Source of the DNA: Marinobacter sp.
Lineage (GTDB): Bacteria > Pseudomonadota > Gammaproteobacteria > Pseudomonadales > Oleiphilaceae
NCBI GenBank assembly: GCA_014359475.1
Contig: JACIZI010000002.1
Coordinates: 1-64,000 of the forward strand
Length of the DNA stretch: 64,000 nucleotides
Direction: 5' to 3'
Shown here: positions 1 through 7,999 of the stretch, one piece after another
Position numbering within the stretch: the first letter of the stretch is position 1
Layout of the letters: every line of letters begins with the position of its first letter
The notes under the pieces: generated by a model
The model's database searches: none
Told to the model about the DNA's origin: nothing
Seen by the model: the letters and a program-made list of their open reading frames with translations, nothing else
Made by a program: the position numbers and the translations under genes

Positions 1-32
1 GAAAACGGCTCATATTTCCCGGCTTTTTCGTT

Positions 33-49
33 GCATAGAACCACTATGC
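33..49. repeat. Short perfect inverted repeat (hairpin)
   Basis: Six-base arms GCATAG and CTATGC enclose a five-base loop. The hairpin lies in non-coding sequence upstream of the decayed toxin-antitoxin hybrid. No T-run follows, so it does not look like an intrinsic terminator. It may be part of a dispersed intergenic repeat whose other end is the motif at 107-125, but only one copy of this hairpin was noticed in the window. Confidence 0.4.
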
Positions 50-106
50 GCCTCAAAATCCAGAAAATCTGCGCTCGCTTTCCCACCTTGCTCGCGACGA
101 TTGCTT

Positions 107-125
107 AAGTCCGACAGGCTGCTAG
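107..125 (+). repeat. Dispersed intergenic motif, copy 1
   Basis: A 19-base motif (AAGTCCGACAGGCTGCTAG) matches the segment at 3471-3489 at 17 of 19 positions. Its inner part, CGACAGGCTGCT, recurs at 6944. All three copies lie between genes. The role is unknown. Confidence 0.45.
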
Positions 126-134
126 GTTACCACT

Positions 135-365
135 ATGCAAGTGAAATTTTCCGAGGATGTCGTTCCTCTATCAGACCTTAAAATCAATCCCGGAAAGGTG
201 GTTGGTCGAGCACAGGACGGGCATCGCCCAATCCTGCTCACCAGCCAAGTGAGAGGCAGCTCGAATTATCAGCAAACGAAACATAAGTACCTGGTCCGCT
301 ATTCAGTACATGTGAGTGCCATTATCATTCTTCGGGTATGGTATGAACTGGAAGGTGAGCGGTAG
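135..365 (+). pseudogene. Decayed antitoxin-toxin hybrid (Phd/YefM-like N-terminus joined to ParE/RelE-like C-terminus)
   Basis: This 76-residue frame begins like a Phd/YefM-type antitoxin: MQVKFSEDVVPLSDLKINPG, followed by a 'RPILLTS' strand typical of the DNA-binding N-terminus. After about residue 41 it changes character. Residues 50-76 (KYLVRYSVH...IIILRVWYELEGER) look like the last two strands of a ParE/RelE-fold toxin. A normal antitoxin is about 80 residues and the toxin about 95. The simplest reading is an internal deletion that removed the antitoxin C-terminus and most of the toxin and happened to leave an open frame. The toxin catalytic core is absent, so no activity is expected. 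The family assignment rests on recalled motifs and has not been checked by a search. Confidence 0.55.
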
Positions 366-428
366 CAATTTAACCGGCCGCCGATCTGCTGGCACGGTAC
401 GACCCGGTCCCGGGGATGGAGGTTGTTG

Positions 429-1172
429 ATGGACCTTTTTGATCATTTGGATAAACCGCCTCTGCCTTTTTGTTTACCTGGGCAGGATGGATACAAATCC
501 GGCTGGTCTGACGAAATTTCTGGTTACCATATTACTGTTCCGAATGGGCAATTATTCTATTCCGAGAGCTTTTTCTCGAAGACAGTCAGCGACCGATGTT
601 TGGAGTACTTCCAGGATAACTTCAATTTCAATTGGCGTGATGTTAACTGGAAAGATATATCTGACGTTGCTCGGGTTAATTTCCGCAATATCCATTGGAA
701 ACAAGACCGCATAAAACTGTATGGGAAAGACTTACCCCTTCCTCGGTTAACTTCATGGTATGGGGACCCAGGCCGCTGCTACACCTATTCAGGCATAACG
801 TCAAAACCAAATCACTGGAATGACGGGCTGCTGTACCTTAAGCGCATGATAGAGCGGTGTTTCGCAGTCCAGTTCAATAGTGTATTGCTCAACTGGTATC
901 GTGATGGTGAAGATTATTTGAACTGGCATTCCGATGACGAGAGGGCGCTTGGTGAAAATCCTACAATCGCCTCGGCGAACTTTGGTGAAACCCGCGACTT
1001 CGTCTTGAGAAGAAAGGACGATAAAGCCCAAAAGCTGGTTATTCCACTCAAGCACGGCACGCTCCTCGTCATGTCAGGATCACTTCAACACTTTTGGGAA
1101 CACGCGGTCCCGAAAAGGAAAAAGGTGTCTGGTTCAAGGTTCAACTTAACTTTCAGGAATGTTCGTCTTTAA
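429..1172 (+). CDS. AlkB-family 2-oxoglutarate/Fe(II)-dependent dioxygenase
   Basis: The protein (247 aa) belongs to the AlkB family, which repairs alkylated bases by oxidative demethylation using Fe(II) and 2-oxoglutarate. The iron ligands are visible as H167-x-D169 (NWHSDDE) and H225 (HFWEHAVP). The 2-oxoglutarate-binding arginines are R237 and R243 near the C-terminus. The segment SWYGDPGRCYTYSGI (110-123) is typical of the AlkBH2/3-like branch. Compared with what I recall of the family, residues about 65-90 hold an extra asparagine- and tryptophan-rich stretch. The ATG at 429 is chosen because GGAGG (418-422) sits six bases upstream; a TTG at 423 would have no spacing. It stands alone with no obvious operon partner. 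Repair substrate is inferred only from family. Confidence 0.88.
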   Translation: MDLFDHLDKPPLPFCLPGQDGYKSGWSDEISGYHITVPNGQLFYSESFFSKTVSDRCLEYFQDNFNFNWRDVNWKDISDVARVNFRNIHWKQDRIKLYGKDLPLPRLTSWYGDPGRCYTYSGITSKPNHWNDGLLYLKRMIERCFAVQFNSVLLNWYRDGEDYLNWHSDDERALGENPTIASANFGETRDFVLRRKDDKAQKLVIPLKHGTLLVMSGSLQHFWEHAVPKRKKVSGSRFNLTFRNVRL

Positions 1173-1518
1173 CTAAATCCTGAATCAATGACGCTGCACC
1201 CCAATATACAAACCCGGGCAGAATTCAAGCCAATCTTTCCTGGAATCTCGCCAGTGCCGGGTTGTTGAGGGTGGGAATGCACACAGTACGGGTTCGGTCA
1301 GTTGCCCGGGATTGACCATTTTGTGACCGGAGTCTAATGTTCAGACAATAGCCGATTGCCCCGGCACAGTTTTCCCGTGACCCCAGATTGACGGCCGTTA
1401 TTGAGCTGGCTTATTCGGAGGCGTTAAGGCCTTATAGAGGTCACGGTAAAAGGCAAAGCCCGGAAGGATTCCTCCGGAGCTCGCTGCTGCAGTTCCGGGA
1501 GACGTTCAGGAGGAATGA
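1173..1518. other. 346-base intergenic region with no gene seen
   Basis: No convincing coding frame is present. A TTGACG hexamer at 1388-1393 could be a -35 element for the secreted protein starting at 1519, but no good -10 lies at the right distance. A small imperfect hairpin (CCGGA...TCCGG) occurs near 1459-1476. There is no clear terminator for the AlkB gene. Confidence 0.4.
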
Positions 1519-1995
1519 ATGATGAAAAGCAGAGGTTACGCGCTAGCGGTGGTTTTTGTGGGAGTGCTTTCAGGGACTGCTCTGGCTGAGTCCTCGCCGG
1601 ACTCTTCTTTGGAGTCTCTGAAACAGGAAACACGGGAGTTGGGGGAGGCGCTTCAGGAGTACGGTGCTGACCAGAAAGAGCAGGCGGAGGATGCGATCAA
1701 TAAAACGCTGTCTGCCCTGGACCAACGTATCGATGAGCTTGAGCAACAGCTTTCCGAAAACTGGGACGATATGAGCGACACTGCCCGGGAGCGGGCTTTG
1801 AAGAGCCTGGAGTCATTGCGAGAGCAGAGGACTCGTGTTCAAAAATGGTATCAGGAGCTCAAAAAAAGTTCCGCGTCCGCATGGGAGCGTGCCCGCAAGA
1901 AATTTTCAGAGGCCTATGAAGCGCTCTCGGAGCAATGGAGTGACACCGAGAAAGCGCTGGATGAGGAGTCAGAAAAACGCTCTCACAGTATCTGA
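1519..1995 (+). CDS. Secreted alpha-helical coiled-coil protein of unknown function
   Basis: This 158-residue protein has a clear Sec signal peptide: a KSR n-region, a hydrophobic core, and a likely cleavage after ALA at about residue 24. The mature part is almost wholly charged and helical (for example the stretch from QAEDAINK to RVQKWYQELKK) with heptad-like spacing, so an elongated periplasmic coiled coil is likely. AGGAGG (1508-1513) lies five bases before the ATG at 1519 and eight before a second ATG at 1522; either could be used. I do not recognise a named family. The neighbour on the opposite strand is a symporter, so context gives no functional hint. Confidence 0.7.
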   Translation: MMKSRGYALAVVFVGVLSGTALAESSPDSSLESLKQETRELGEALQEYGADQKEQAEDAINKTLSALDQRIDELEQQLSENWDDMSDTARERALKSLESLREQRTRVQKWYQELKKSSASAWERARKKFSEAYEALSEQWSDTEKALDEESEKRSHSI

Positions 1996-2030
1996 GCCGC
2001 TGCGAAGAGTGGGTGCTCACTTCCGGCAGA

Positions 2031-3380
2031 TCAGGAAGTTTCCTGGGGCACCGGCTCGAACGGCAGCCTCTTCTCCGACCAGTTCTCCATCAGACGGCAG
2101 GTGACCAGGTCGCCGGTGACGTTGATGGCGGTCCGGCACATATCCAGAATCCGATCGACACCCATGATCAGTGCTATGCCGCTGGGGGGGATTCCCACGC
2201 TCTGCAGCACCATGGCGAGGATCACAATGCCTACCCCGGGCGTGGCCGGGGATCCGATGGAGGCGCCCACGGCCATGGCTACCACGAGCGCCATACTGCC
2301 CATACTGAGATCAATGCCGTAGACCTGGGCCAGGAAAATGGTGGCGACAGCCTGGTAGAGGGCTGTGCCGTTCATGTTAATGGTGGCACCCAATGGAATC
2401 ACGAACTGGGAGATTGATGGCCGGACACCCAGCTTGTCTTCGGCGGTGCGAATGGACAGGGGCATGACGGCGGCAGAGCTGGATGTAGAGAAAGCGAGCA
2501 AAAGCACATCCCGGCACTCTTTCAGAAAGCGTATGGGCGACTGGCGTGCCAGAACTTTAAGAATCACCATGTAGACTCCCAGCAAGACCAGCAGCCCGGC
2601 AATGACGGTCGCCACGTAAGAGGCCATGCCAAGCATCGCGCGGAATCCGAGGGTCGTGGTCAGTTGAGCCATAAGGCCAAACACGGCAAGCGGGGCAAGG
2701 CGCATAGCCCAACGCACGACGGTCATACAGATTTGTTGCAGCGAATCGAGCAGTTCCAGCATGGGCCGTGACTTTTCCGGGGCCATGCTCACCAGGGCAA
2801 TGCCGACAATGATGGAGAAGATCACCACCTGCAGCATCTGGCCTTCAACCATGGCGTCCAGCGGGTTGCCCGGTAGCAGCCCGATGAGGGTTTTTGGGAG
2901 CTCGTCGACACTGGGCATGGATGCGACAGGTACGCTGCTTTCTCCAGTGGCTGCCGGAGTGCCAATACCTGCCATCATTCTGCCGGGATTGATGAGGTCG
3001 CCTATCCAGAGGCCAATGGATGCCGCCAGTGCCGTGGTGATAACAAAGAAACCGGTAACCCTCAGCCCGAGTTTGCGAAGTTGCTCAAGGTCTTCGCTGG
3101 CGGCTAGCCCGCGTACCACGGAGGCAATGACCAGAGGTATTACAATCATCTGAATGGTGGCCAGGAACAGTTGTCCCGGGAACGCGAGCCAGTTACCGAT
3201 CAGGGTGCCCGTCTCAGGCTCTACAAGTCCGACGGATGGGCCCAGTAAGGTTCCTGTCGCCAGCCCCAGAAACATGCCAATGAGTACCTTCAGCCAGAGC
3301 TTGCCTTGCACAAGTCCTGAAAGATAACTGCTCAGATAGCGCAGTGGGCGTGGACTAAGATTGTTGGTCGTGTTTTCCAT
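2031..3380 (-). CDS. Dicarboxylate/amino acid:cation symporter (DAACS family, GltP/DctA-like)
   Basis: This 449-residue inner-membrane protein takes up dicarboxylates or acidic amino acids with H+ or Na+. Family hallmarks are the serine-rich re-entrant loop (FSTSSSAAVMPLS), the following TINMNGTALY motif where most relatives have NMDGT, and the C-terminal GIPPSGIALIMGVDRILDMCRTAINVTGD segment that binds substrate. About eight hydrophobic membrane segments plus two re-entrant loops are apparent, and the length is normal. The substitution of N for D in NMDGT is also seen in other members I recall. The substrate cannot be decided from sequence. It is transcribed alone, divergently from the TVP38-type gene. 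Confidence 0.9.
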   Translation of the reverse strand: MENTTNNLSPRPLRYLSSYLSGLVQGKLWLKVLIGMFLGLATGTLLGPSVGLVEPETGTLIGNWLAFPGQLFLATIQMIVIPLVIASVVRGLAASEDLEQLRKLGLRVTGFFVITTALAASIGLWIGDLINPGRMMAGIGTPAATGESSVPVASMPSVDELPKTLIGLLPGNPLDAMVEGQMLQVVIFSIIVGIALVSMAPEKSRPMLELLDSLQQICMTVVRWAMRLAPLAVFGLMAQLTTTLGFRAMLGMASYVATVIAGLLVLLGVYMVILKVLARQSPIRFLKECRDVLLLAFSTSSSAAVMPLSIRTAEDKLGVRPSISQFVIPLGATINMNGTALYQAVATIFLAQVYGIDLSMGSMALVVAMAVGASIGSPATPGVGIVILAMVLQSVGIPPSGIALIMGVDRILDMCRTAINVTGDLVTCRLMENWSEKRLPFEPVPQETS

Positions 3381-3470
3381 TGGCCTGAGTTTCCCATGTT
3401 TTCCAAGGTTGCCTAAAGCACATCATAGTCTATAGGAACGCTGACTCGCTTGAGCCGTACTGCAATATGC

Positions 3471-3489
3471 AAGTCCGACAGACTGCTGG
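3471..3489 (+). repeat. Dispersed intergenic motif, copy 2
   Basis: This motif (AAGTCCGACAGACTGCTGG) matches 107-125 at 17 of 19 positions. It lies in the region between the divergent symporter and TVP38-type genes. Confidence 0.45.
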
Positions 3490-3559
3490 TAGTCCCTGAA
3501 GCGGAAATGGCTCCGCACAGCCTTTGAGGCCCGGTGCCTTTCCGCGTTATGCTGATATC

Positions 3560-4294
3560 ATGAGCAACTGGAAGAAATCGCCCCTCTTATGGATGGGGGG
3601 CAGTATTGCCGGCGTTGGGCTGATTGTTGGTCTGCTCTATGCGTTCGGGGTTCACCAGCAGGTAGTTGAGTTGCTGCGCTGGTTCGATACCCAGGGTGCC
3701 TGGGCGGCTCTTCTGTTTATTGCCATTATGGTGCTTGCCATGGTGCTTCTGCTCCCGGGGGTGCTGTTGACTACCGGCGCCGGCTTTGTGTTTGGTGTTC
3801 TGGAGGGCACGGCCTACGTTGTGGTGGGTACCACTCTGGGCTCGGCCATTGCCTTTCTGATTGCCCGGCATTTTTTGGGTGAGCACGCCCACGTGTACAT
3901 CCGCAACCGGGCGCGATTGTCTGTGGTGAGCAATGAAATGGCACCACATGGCTGGAAAGTTGTGCTTCTGACCCGTCTGATTCCTTTCTTCCCGGGCAAG
4001 CTGTCCAATTACTTGTTCGGTCTTACCAATTTCTCGTTCGGTGGTTTTTTGGCCGGTACGTTTTTGGGCGTGATTCCATTTTCACTCCATAATGTGTACC
4101 TGGGCTCGCTCGCGGCTGACCTCTCCACTGTGGGGGTTCGGGAAACCGGTCGGACACCGCTGGAGTGGGCCGTTTACGGTGCCGGTTTTGTAGGCACGGT
4201 GTTGGCCGTTGTATTTCTCAATCGCCTGGCCCGTCGGGCACTGACCCGTTACAAAATCGAGACCGAACCAACAGAACAGGAAACAAGCCAATGA
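3560..4294 (+). CDS. TVP38/TMEM64-family (SNARE-associated/DedA-like) membrane protein
   Basis: A 244-residue inner-membrane protein with about five to six hydrophobic segments. The central block GFVFGVLEGTAYVVVGTTLGSAIAFLIARHFLG followed by LLTRLIPFFPGKLSNYLFGLTNFSFGGF carries the conserved glycine-rich and R-x-x-P features of the VTT domain. Family members are implicated in lipid scrambling or membrane homeostasis; the specific role here is unknown. The ATG at 3560 is preferred over an upstream in-frame TTG at 3524, although neither has a strong ribosome site. The stop codon overlaps the ATG of the next gene (ATGA at 4291-4294), so the two are probably translated together. Confidence 0.85.
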   Translation: MSNWKKSPLLWMGGSIAGVGLIVGLLYAFGVHQQVVELLRWFDTQGAWAALLFIAIMVLAMVLLLPGVLLTTGAGFVFGVLEGTAYVVVGTTLGSAIAFLIARHFLGEHAHVYIRNRARLSVVSNEMAPHGWKVVLLTRLIPFFPGKLSNYLFGLTNFSFGGFLAGTFLGVIPFSLHNVYLGSLAADLSTVGVRETGRTPLEWAVYGAGFVGTVLAVVFLNRLARRALTRYKIETEPTEQETSQ

Positions 4295-6486
4295 GCTGGA
4301 TGAAATGGCTGCCCTGGCGTTATCTGGTAAAACGCGTGGCTCACCGCCATGGTTTCCTGGATCCGATTGCGCTGTTGGGCAAACTGCACAGTTTTGCCCA
4401 GCCTTCCGAGGTCGGGGAGCCCATTGAGCTGCTCCGGGCCGGCGTGGTTTTCCACGCGCGCGGCCTGATCAACAGCCGGGTCATCCAGCATAACCTGGAC
4501 TGGGTCTGGCCTTACTGGGTGGAACGTCAGTTCGACCCTGAAGACGTTGCCTTCATTCCCCGGGCATTCTCCATTACCCACATCAATCTGAGCAACCGTA
4601 ACTGGACGGCCATCGGCCAGCCGGATGTGGATGAGCTGCCGATTGTTGATCCCCGGGGGTTGCTGACACCGTTCCATGACAGCTGGTCACTGGATGCGTG
4701 GCTGCTGGCAGACGATGGCCGGTGTCTGTTGCCTTCACGCTGCAAAACCGCCACGCAACGCCAGGAGCTTGAGGATGGCCCGTGTGTGGTCACGGATTCC
4801 GAACTGGAGGGGCTGGCTCTGAGCAGTCGTTCGCGGGTCGTTGTGGAAAATGGCCGACCGGTGTGCGAGATGGTGATTACGGCACGGGCTGAGACCTCAG
4901 GCCACCTGGTCATATCCTTGCGACCGGCCAATCCTGAAGGGGTCAGTTTTATCAACAAGGTTCGGCTGTCTGAGCAGAGCGATGCCTGGACCGTGGACGG
5001 AAAGCGGGCGGTGTTTTTCAGTCGACCCGCGGAGCGTCATCATGTTTCGGACTATCGCCAGGGGGACGTCCGCATCCATCTGCAGGACGCGGAAGAACAG
5101 AGCGACGGTCAGTGCGATGTTGGCATGGTCACGGCTGCAGCCCTGTTCAGGGTGCAGGCCGGGAAAGACTCGGAGCTTTCGGTGAGGATTCCGCTGAAGG
5201 ATGAGTCGGCGCCGCGCATCACTTCTGGGGGCTGGGCCAGCGCCATTGATGGTCATGCCCGGCTGGAGTGCCCGGATGAGACCTGGCAGTTTCTCTACCA
5301 GGCGGCCCTTCATTCTCTGGTGCTTCATTCCCCGGAAGATGTTTACCCCGGCCCCTATACCTACAAGCGATTCTGGTTTCGTGATGCGGCTTTCATTATC
5401 CATGCCCTGCTTTGCGCCGGACTGATCGACCGGGCCGAACGGGCGCTCTGCCAGTTTCCGGCGCGGCAGCTGAAAAACGGTTACTTCCGCTCCCAGGAAG
5501 GAGAGTGGGACGCCAACGGTGAAGTGCTCTGGATTCTCAGGCGGTTCCATGAACTCACCGGGCGGCCACTGGACCGTGAATGGCAGGAGCCGGTGCGCAA
5601 GGGCGCTCGCTGGATCGGGAAAAAGCGCCTCAGTGATACCATTGAAGGGCCTCACGCTGGCCTGCTGCCGGCCGGTTTCAGTGCCGAGCACCTGGGGCCC
5701 AATGATTATTACTACTGGGACGATTTCTGGGGCATCGCCGGCCTCAAGGCCGCCGAATCGTTGCTTGCCCCGATTGATCGGGAAACCAGCGAGCGTTTCG
5801 GCGTCGGAGCCCGGGAGTTCAGCCAGGCCGTTGAGCGCAGTCTGGCCACCTGTGAGCAGCGCCTGAAGCGGCCGGGAATGCCGGCCTCTCCCTACCGCCG
5901 GCTGGATGCCGGTGCCATTGGCTCTCTGGCCATGGGGTACCCCACCCAACTGTGTGAGCCGGATGACCCGCGATTGCTCGACTGTGTCGAGTTCCTGCTG
6001 GACAAATGCTTTGTGAAAGGGGCGTTTTATCAGGACATGATTCACTCGGGCCTTAACGTCTACCTGACCCTGCATGTCGCACAGGTGCTGCTGCGCGCGG
6101 AAGATCCAAGGTTTCTGGCGCTGGTGGATGCGGTTGCCGGGCTGGCATCACCCACCGGACAGTGGCCGGAAGCCATCCATCCGGCGACCGGAGGTGGCTG
6201 CATGGGCGATGGCCACCATGTCTGGGCGTCTGCCGAGTGGGTGCTGATGGTGCGTAACTGCTTTGTCCGGGAAGAGGGCGATCGCCTGATTCTCTGCGCC
6301 GGTATTCCTCCACGCTGGCTGGAGCAGGACACACCAATCCGCTTTGGTCCGGCACCGACCAGTTTCGGAAGCATTTCCATCACCATCACACCACGGCCCG
6401 GTGAGACGTCTGAAGTAACCTGGGAGGGCAGTTGGCACAACGCAGAACCTGAAATCGAGGTAAGGCTTCCGGAGATTCGCGCCTGA
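4291..6486 (+). CDS. Six-hairpin glycosidase-like protein (glucoamylase/debranching-enzyme superfamily)
   Basis: This 731-residue cytoplasmic protein has an N-terminal region of about 340 residues rich in beta-strands and a C-terminal half resembling (alpha/alpha)6-toroid glycoside hydrolases. Supporting motifs are YTYKRFWFRDAAFIIHALL (about residues 348-366), NGYFRSQEGEWDANGEVLWIL and NDYYYWDDFWGIAGL, with repeated aromatic and acidic residues at the ends of helices as in amylo-1,6-glucosidase and GH15/GH63-type enzymes. No signal peptide is seen. Which acids are catalytic and what sugar is used cannot be told. The ATG at 4291 overlaps the TVP38 stop by four bases. The coupling of a membrane-lipid protein to a cytosolic glycosidase is unusual and is discussed as a finding. 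Confidence 0.65.
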   Translation: MSWMKWLPWRYLVKRVAHRHGFLDPIALLGKLHSFAQPSEVGEPIELLRAGVVFHARGLINSRVIQHNLDWVWPYWVERQFDPEDVAFIPRAFSITHINLSNRNWTAIGQPDVDELPIVDPRGLLTPFHDSWSLDAWLLADDGRCLLPSRCKTATQRQELEDGPCVVTDSELEGLALSSRSRVVVENGRPVCEMVITARAETSGHLVISLRPANPEGVSFINKVRLSEQSDAWTVDGKRAVFFSRPAERHHVSDYRQGDVRIHLQDAEEQSDGQCDVGMVTAAALFRVQAGKDSELSVRIPLKDESAPRITSGGWASAIDGHARLECPDETWQFLYQAALHSLVLHSPEDVYPGPYTYKRFWFRDAAFIIHALLCAGLIDRAERALCQFPARQLKNGYFRSQEGEWDANGEVLWILRRFHELTGRPLDREWQEPVRKGARWIGKKRLSDTIEGPHAGLLPAGFSAEHLGPNDYYYWDDFWGIAGLKAAESLLAPIDRETSERFGVGAREFSQAVERSLATCEQRLKRPGMPASPYRRLDAGAIGSLAMGYPTQLCEPDDPRLLDCVEFLLDKCFVKGAFYQDMIHSGLNVYLTLHVAQVLLRAEDPRFLALVDAVAGLASPTGQWPEAIHPATGGGCMGDGHHVWASAEWVLMVRNCFVREEGDRLILCAGIPPRWLEQDTPIRFGPAPTSFGSISITITPRPGETSEVTWEGSWHNAEPEIEVRLPEIRA

Positions 6487-6597
6487 GGCACTGTACTGGT
6501 CACGCAACCGGTTTCCTGTGTCTGTTTTCTGAAAAAGCTGAGTCTTTTAAAGGTTGGTGTGCCGAACGAGGTAGGCGAATGTATAAAGGAGCGAGAG

Positions 6598-6930
6598 ATG
6601 AAATATATCTTTGAAGTCCGGGTGCAGGAAGGTCACACCGCCGAGGAGTACGCGGATGCCTGGGTACGCGCCAGCGAGCTGATCCAACAGGCGCCGGGTG
6701 CCCGGGGCACCATGCTCCACCGGAAGATTGGTGAGCCGAACACCCTGATTGCCATCGCCACCTGGGACAGCAAGGACGCCAGGGATGCCATGGAGCGCAA
6801 CAAGGATCCAAGGATCAGCGAGATCATCCGCAGCGCTGCGCCGTTTGTGGAGATCACGCCACTGGGCGAATTCGAGGAGCCGGAGTGGGTGGTCATGCCC
6901 CCGGACTCAGGGCAGGAATGGGGAATGTGA
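6598..6930 (+). CDS. Antibiotic biosynthesis monooxygenase (ABM) domain protein
   Basis: This 110-residue protein has the dimeric ferredoxin-like fold typical of the ABM/YgiN group. It starts with a strand (MKYIFEVRVQEG), then a helix (EEYADAWVRASELIQQAPGARGTMLHRK), a second strand (LIAIATWDS) and the helix KDARDAMERNKDPRI. Members act as small monooxygenases or haem-binding proteins; the substrate here is unknown. The ATG at 6598 follows AAGGAG (6586-6591) by six bases and is preferred over an upstream GTG at 6559. It lies 111 bases after the glycosidase-like gene and may be a separate unit. Confidence 0.75.
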   Translation: MKYIFEVRVQEGHTAEEYADAWVRASELIQQAPGARGTMLHRKIGEPNTLIAIATWDSKDARDAMERNKDPRISEIIRSAAPFVEITPLGEFEEPEWVVMPPDSGQEWGM

Positions 6931-6943
6931 AGGATAACTGCGA

Positions 6944-6957
6944 CGACAGGCTGCTGG
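6944..6957 (+). repeat. Dispersed intergenic motif, copy 3 (partial)
   Basis: CGACAGGCTGCTGG matches the inner 14 bases of the motif at 107-125 and 3471-3489. It begins 13 bases after the ABM stop codon. Confidence 0.35.
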
Positions 6958-7059
6958 TATCCTGCCAGCTCCAGAAGCCGGGGTGTCAGGTTCCTTTCAG
7001 GCGGGTAGCTGGTAGCGCTTTCGCCTGCGGCAGCAGAGCGGTATATTCGGGGTTTATCA

Positions 7060-7104
7060 CCGGAAATTATCAGAAAATACCTGAAAAAATGACGAAATTT
7101 CCGG
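7060..7104. promoter_or_regulatory. Inverted repeat upstream of the crotonase gene, possible operator
   Basis: Perfect nine-base arms CCGGAAATT (7060-7068) and AATTTCCGG (7096-7104) flank 27 AT-rich bases. The downstream arm ends 37 bases before the proposed GTG start of the crotonase gene. It could bind a dimeric regulator or form a hairpin in the leader. No cognate regulator is adjacent. Confidence 0.35.
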
Positions 7105-7141
7105 GTTTTATCGTTTATCAATGAGTCAACGGAGACAAAAC

Positions 7142-7996
7142 GTGACCGAACCCTTTTCCTACCAGAGCTTCTCGGTGGATGTGTCCAGTCACATCGCCCA
7201 TGTCCGGTTCAAACGGCCGGACGCCCTCAACACCATGAACAAGGCCTTCTGGCTGGAACTGCCCCGTTGCGTGCACGATATCGAAGCCAACTCCGATGCA
7301 CGTGTCATTGTGATCTCGTCGACCGGCAAACATTTCTCCGCCGGCATGGATCTCGGGGTATTTACCGATTCCACAGCGGTGCCGATGAGTGGCGATCCGG
7401 GCCGGATGGCCGAGAACCTTCGCCGGGTGGTGCTGCAGCTGCAGGACACCCTGAGCTCTCTGGAGAAGGTGCGCCTTCCCGTGCTTGCCGCGGTGCACGG
7501 CGGCTGCATCGGCGGTGCCCTGGACCTGGTCTGTGCAGCAGACAGCCGGTATTGCACCGCGGATGCTTACTTCACTATCAAGGAGACCGAGCTGGGCATG
7601 ACGGCGGATGTCGGCACTCTGCAGCGCTTGCCCGGGCTCATACCGGAAGGTGTGGTGCGTGAGCTCGCCTATACCGGCCGCAAGTTTGGCGCGGATGAGG
7701 CCCACCGGTTGGGGTTCGTGAATACTGTGTATGACAATCACGAAGCCATGCTGAAAGGTGTGATGGAGATTGCCGCCCGGATTGCTGCCAATTCGCCGCT
7801 GGCCGTTACCGGTTGTAAGGAAATGATCAACTACAGCCGGGACCACTCGGTGGAAGACAGCCTGAAGTACATGGCCACCTGGCAGGCCGGCATGTTCCGC
7901 CCCAACGACATGATGAAGACCTTCCAGGCCAGGGGCCAGAAGCAGCCGCCGGAGTATGACGACCTGTTTCCGGTGAAAGACCTGTTCAGCCAGTAA
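7142..7996 (+). CDS. Enoyl-CoA hydratase/isomerase family protein, dienoyl-CoA isomerase (ECH1)-like
   Basis: This 284-residue crotonase-fold enzyme most resembles delta3,5-delta2,4-dienoyl-CoA isomerase, which repositions double bonds during oxidation of unsaturated fatty acids. The oxyanion-hole segments are GKHFSAGMDL and HGGCIGGALDL. The three acidic residues used by ECH1 appear to be present: the D in GGALDL, the E in the IKETELG strand and the D in TADVGTLQRLP. The C-terminal YSRDHSVEDSLKYMATW is also ECH1-like. The GTG at 7142 is chosen because GGAG (7131-7134) is seven bases upstream; an ATG at 7121 would precede that site. The CPBP protease gene follows after three bases. Confidence 0.88.
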   Translation: MTEPFSYQSFSVDVSSHIAHVRFKRPDALNTMNKAFWLELPRCVHDIEANSDARVIVISSTGKHFSAGMDLGVFTDSTAVPMSGDPGRMAENLRRVVLQLQDTLSSLEKVRLPVLAAVHGGCIGGALDLVCAADSRYCTADAYFTIKETELGMTADVGTLQRLPGLIPEGVVRELAYTGRKFGADEAHRLGFVNTVYDNHEAMLKGVMEIAARIAANSPLAVTGCKEMINYSRDHSVEDSLKYMATWQAGMFRPNDMMKTFQARGQKQPPEYDDLFPVKDLFSQ

Positions 7997-7999
7997 GTC

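Noticed and set aside
1-134. Possible integron attC site or IS end at the left edge
   Set aside because: There is a short hairpin and a repeated motif, but no R'/R'' core sites, no terminal inverted repeats and no integrase or transposase frame.
4897-6075. A 392-codon minus-strand frame opposite the glycosidase-like gene
   Set aside because: No domain features are visible; the opposite strand encodes a protein with clear glycosidase-like motifs.
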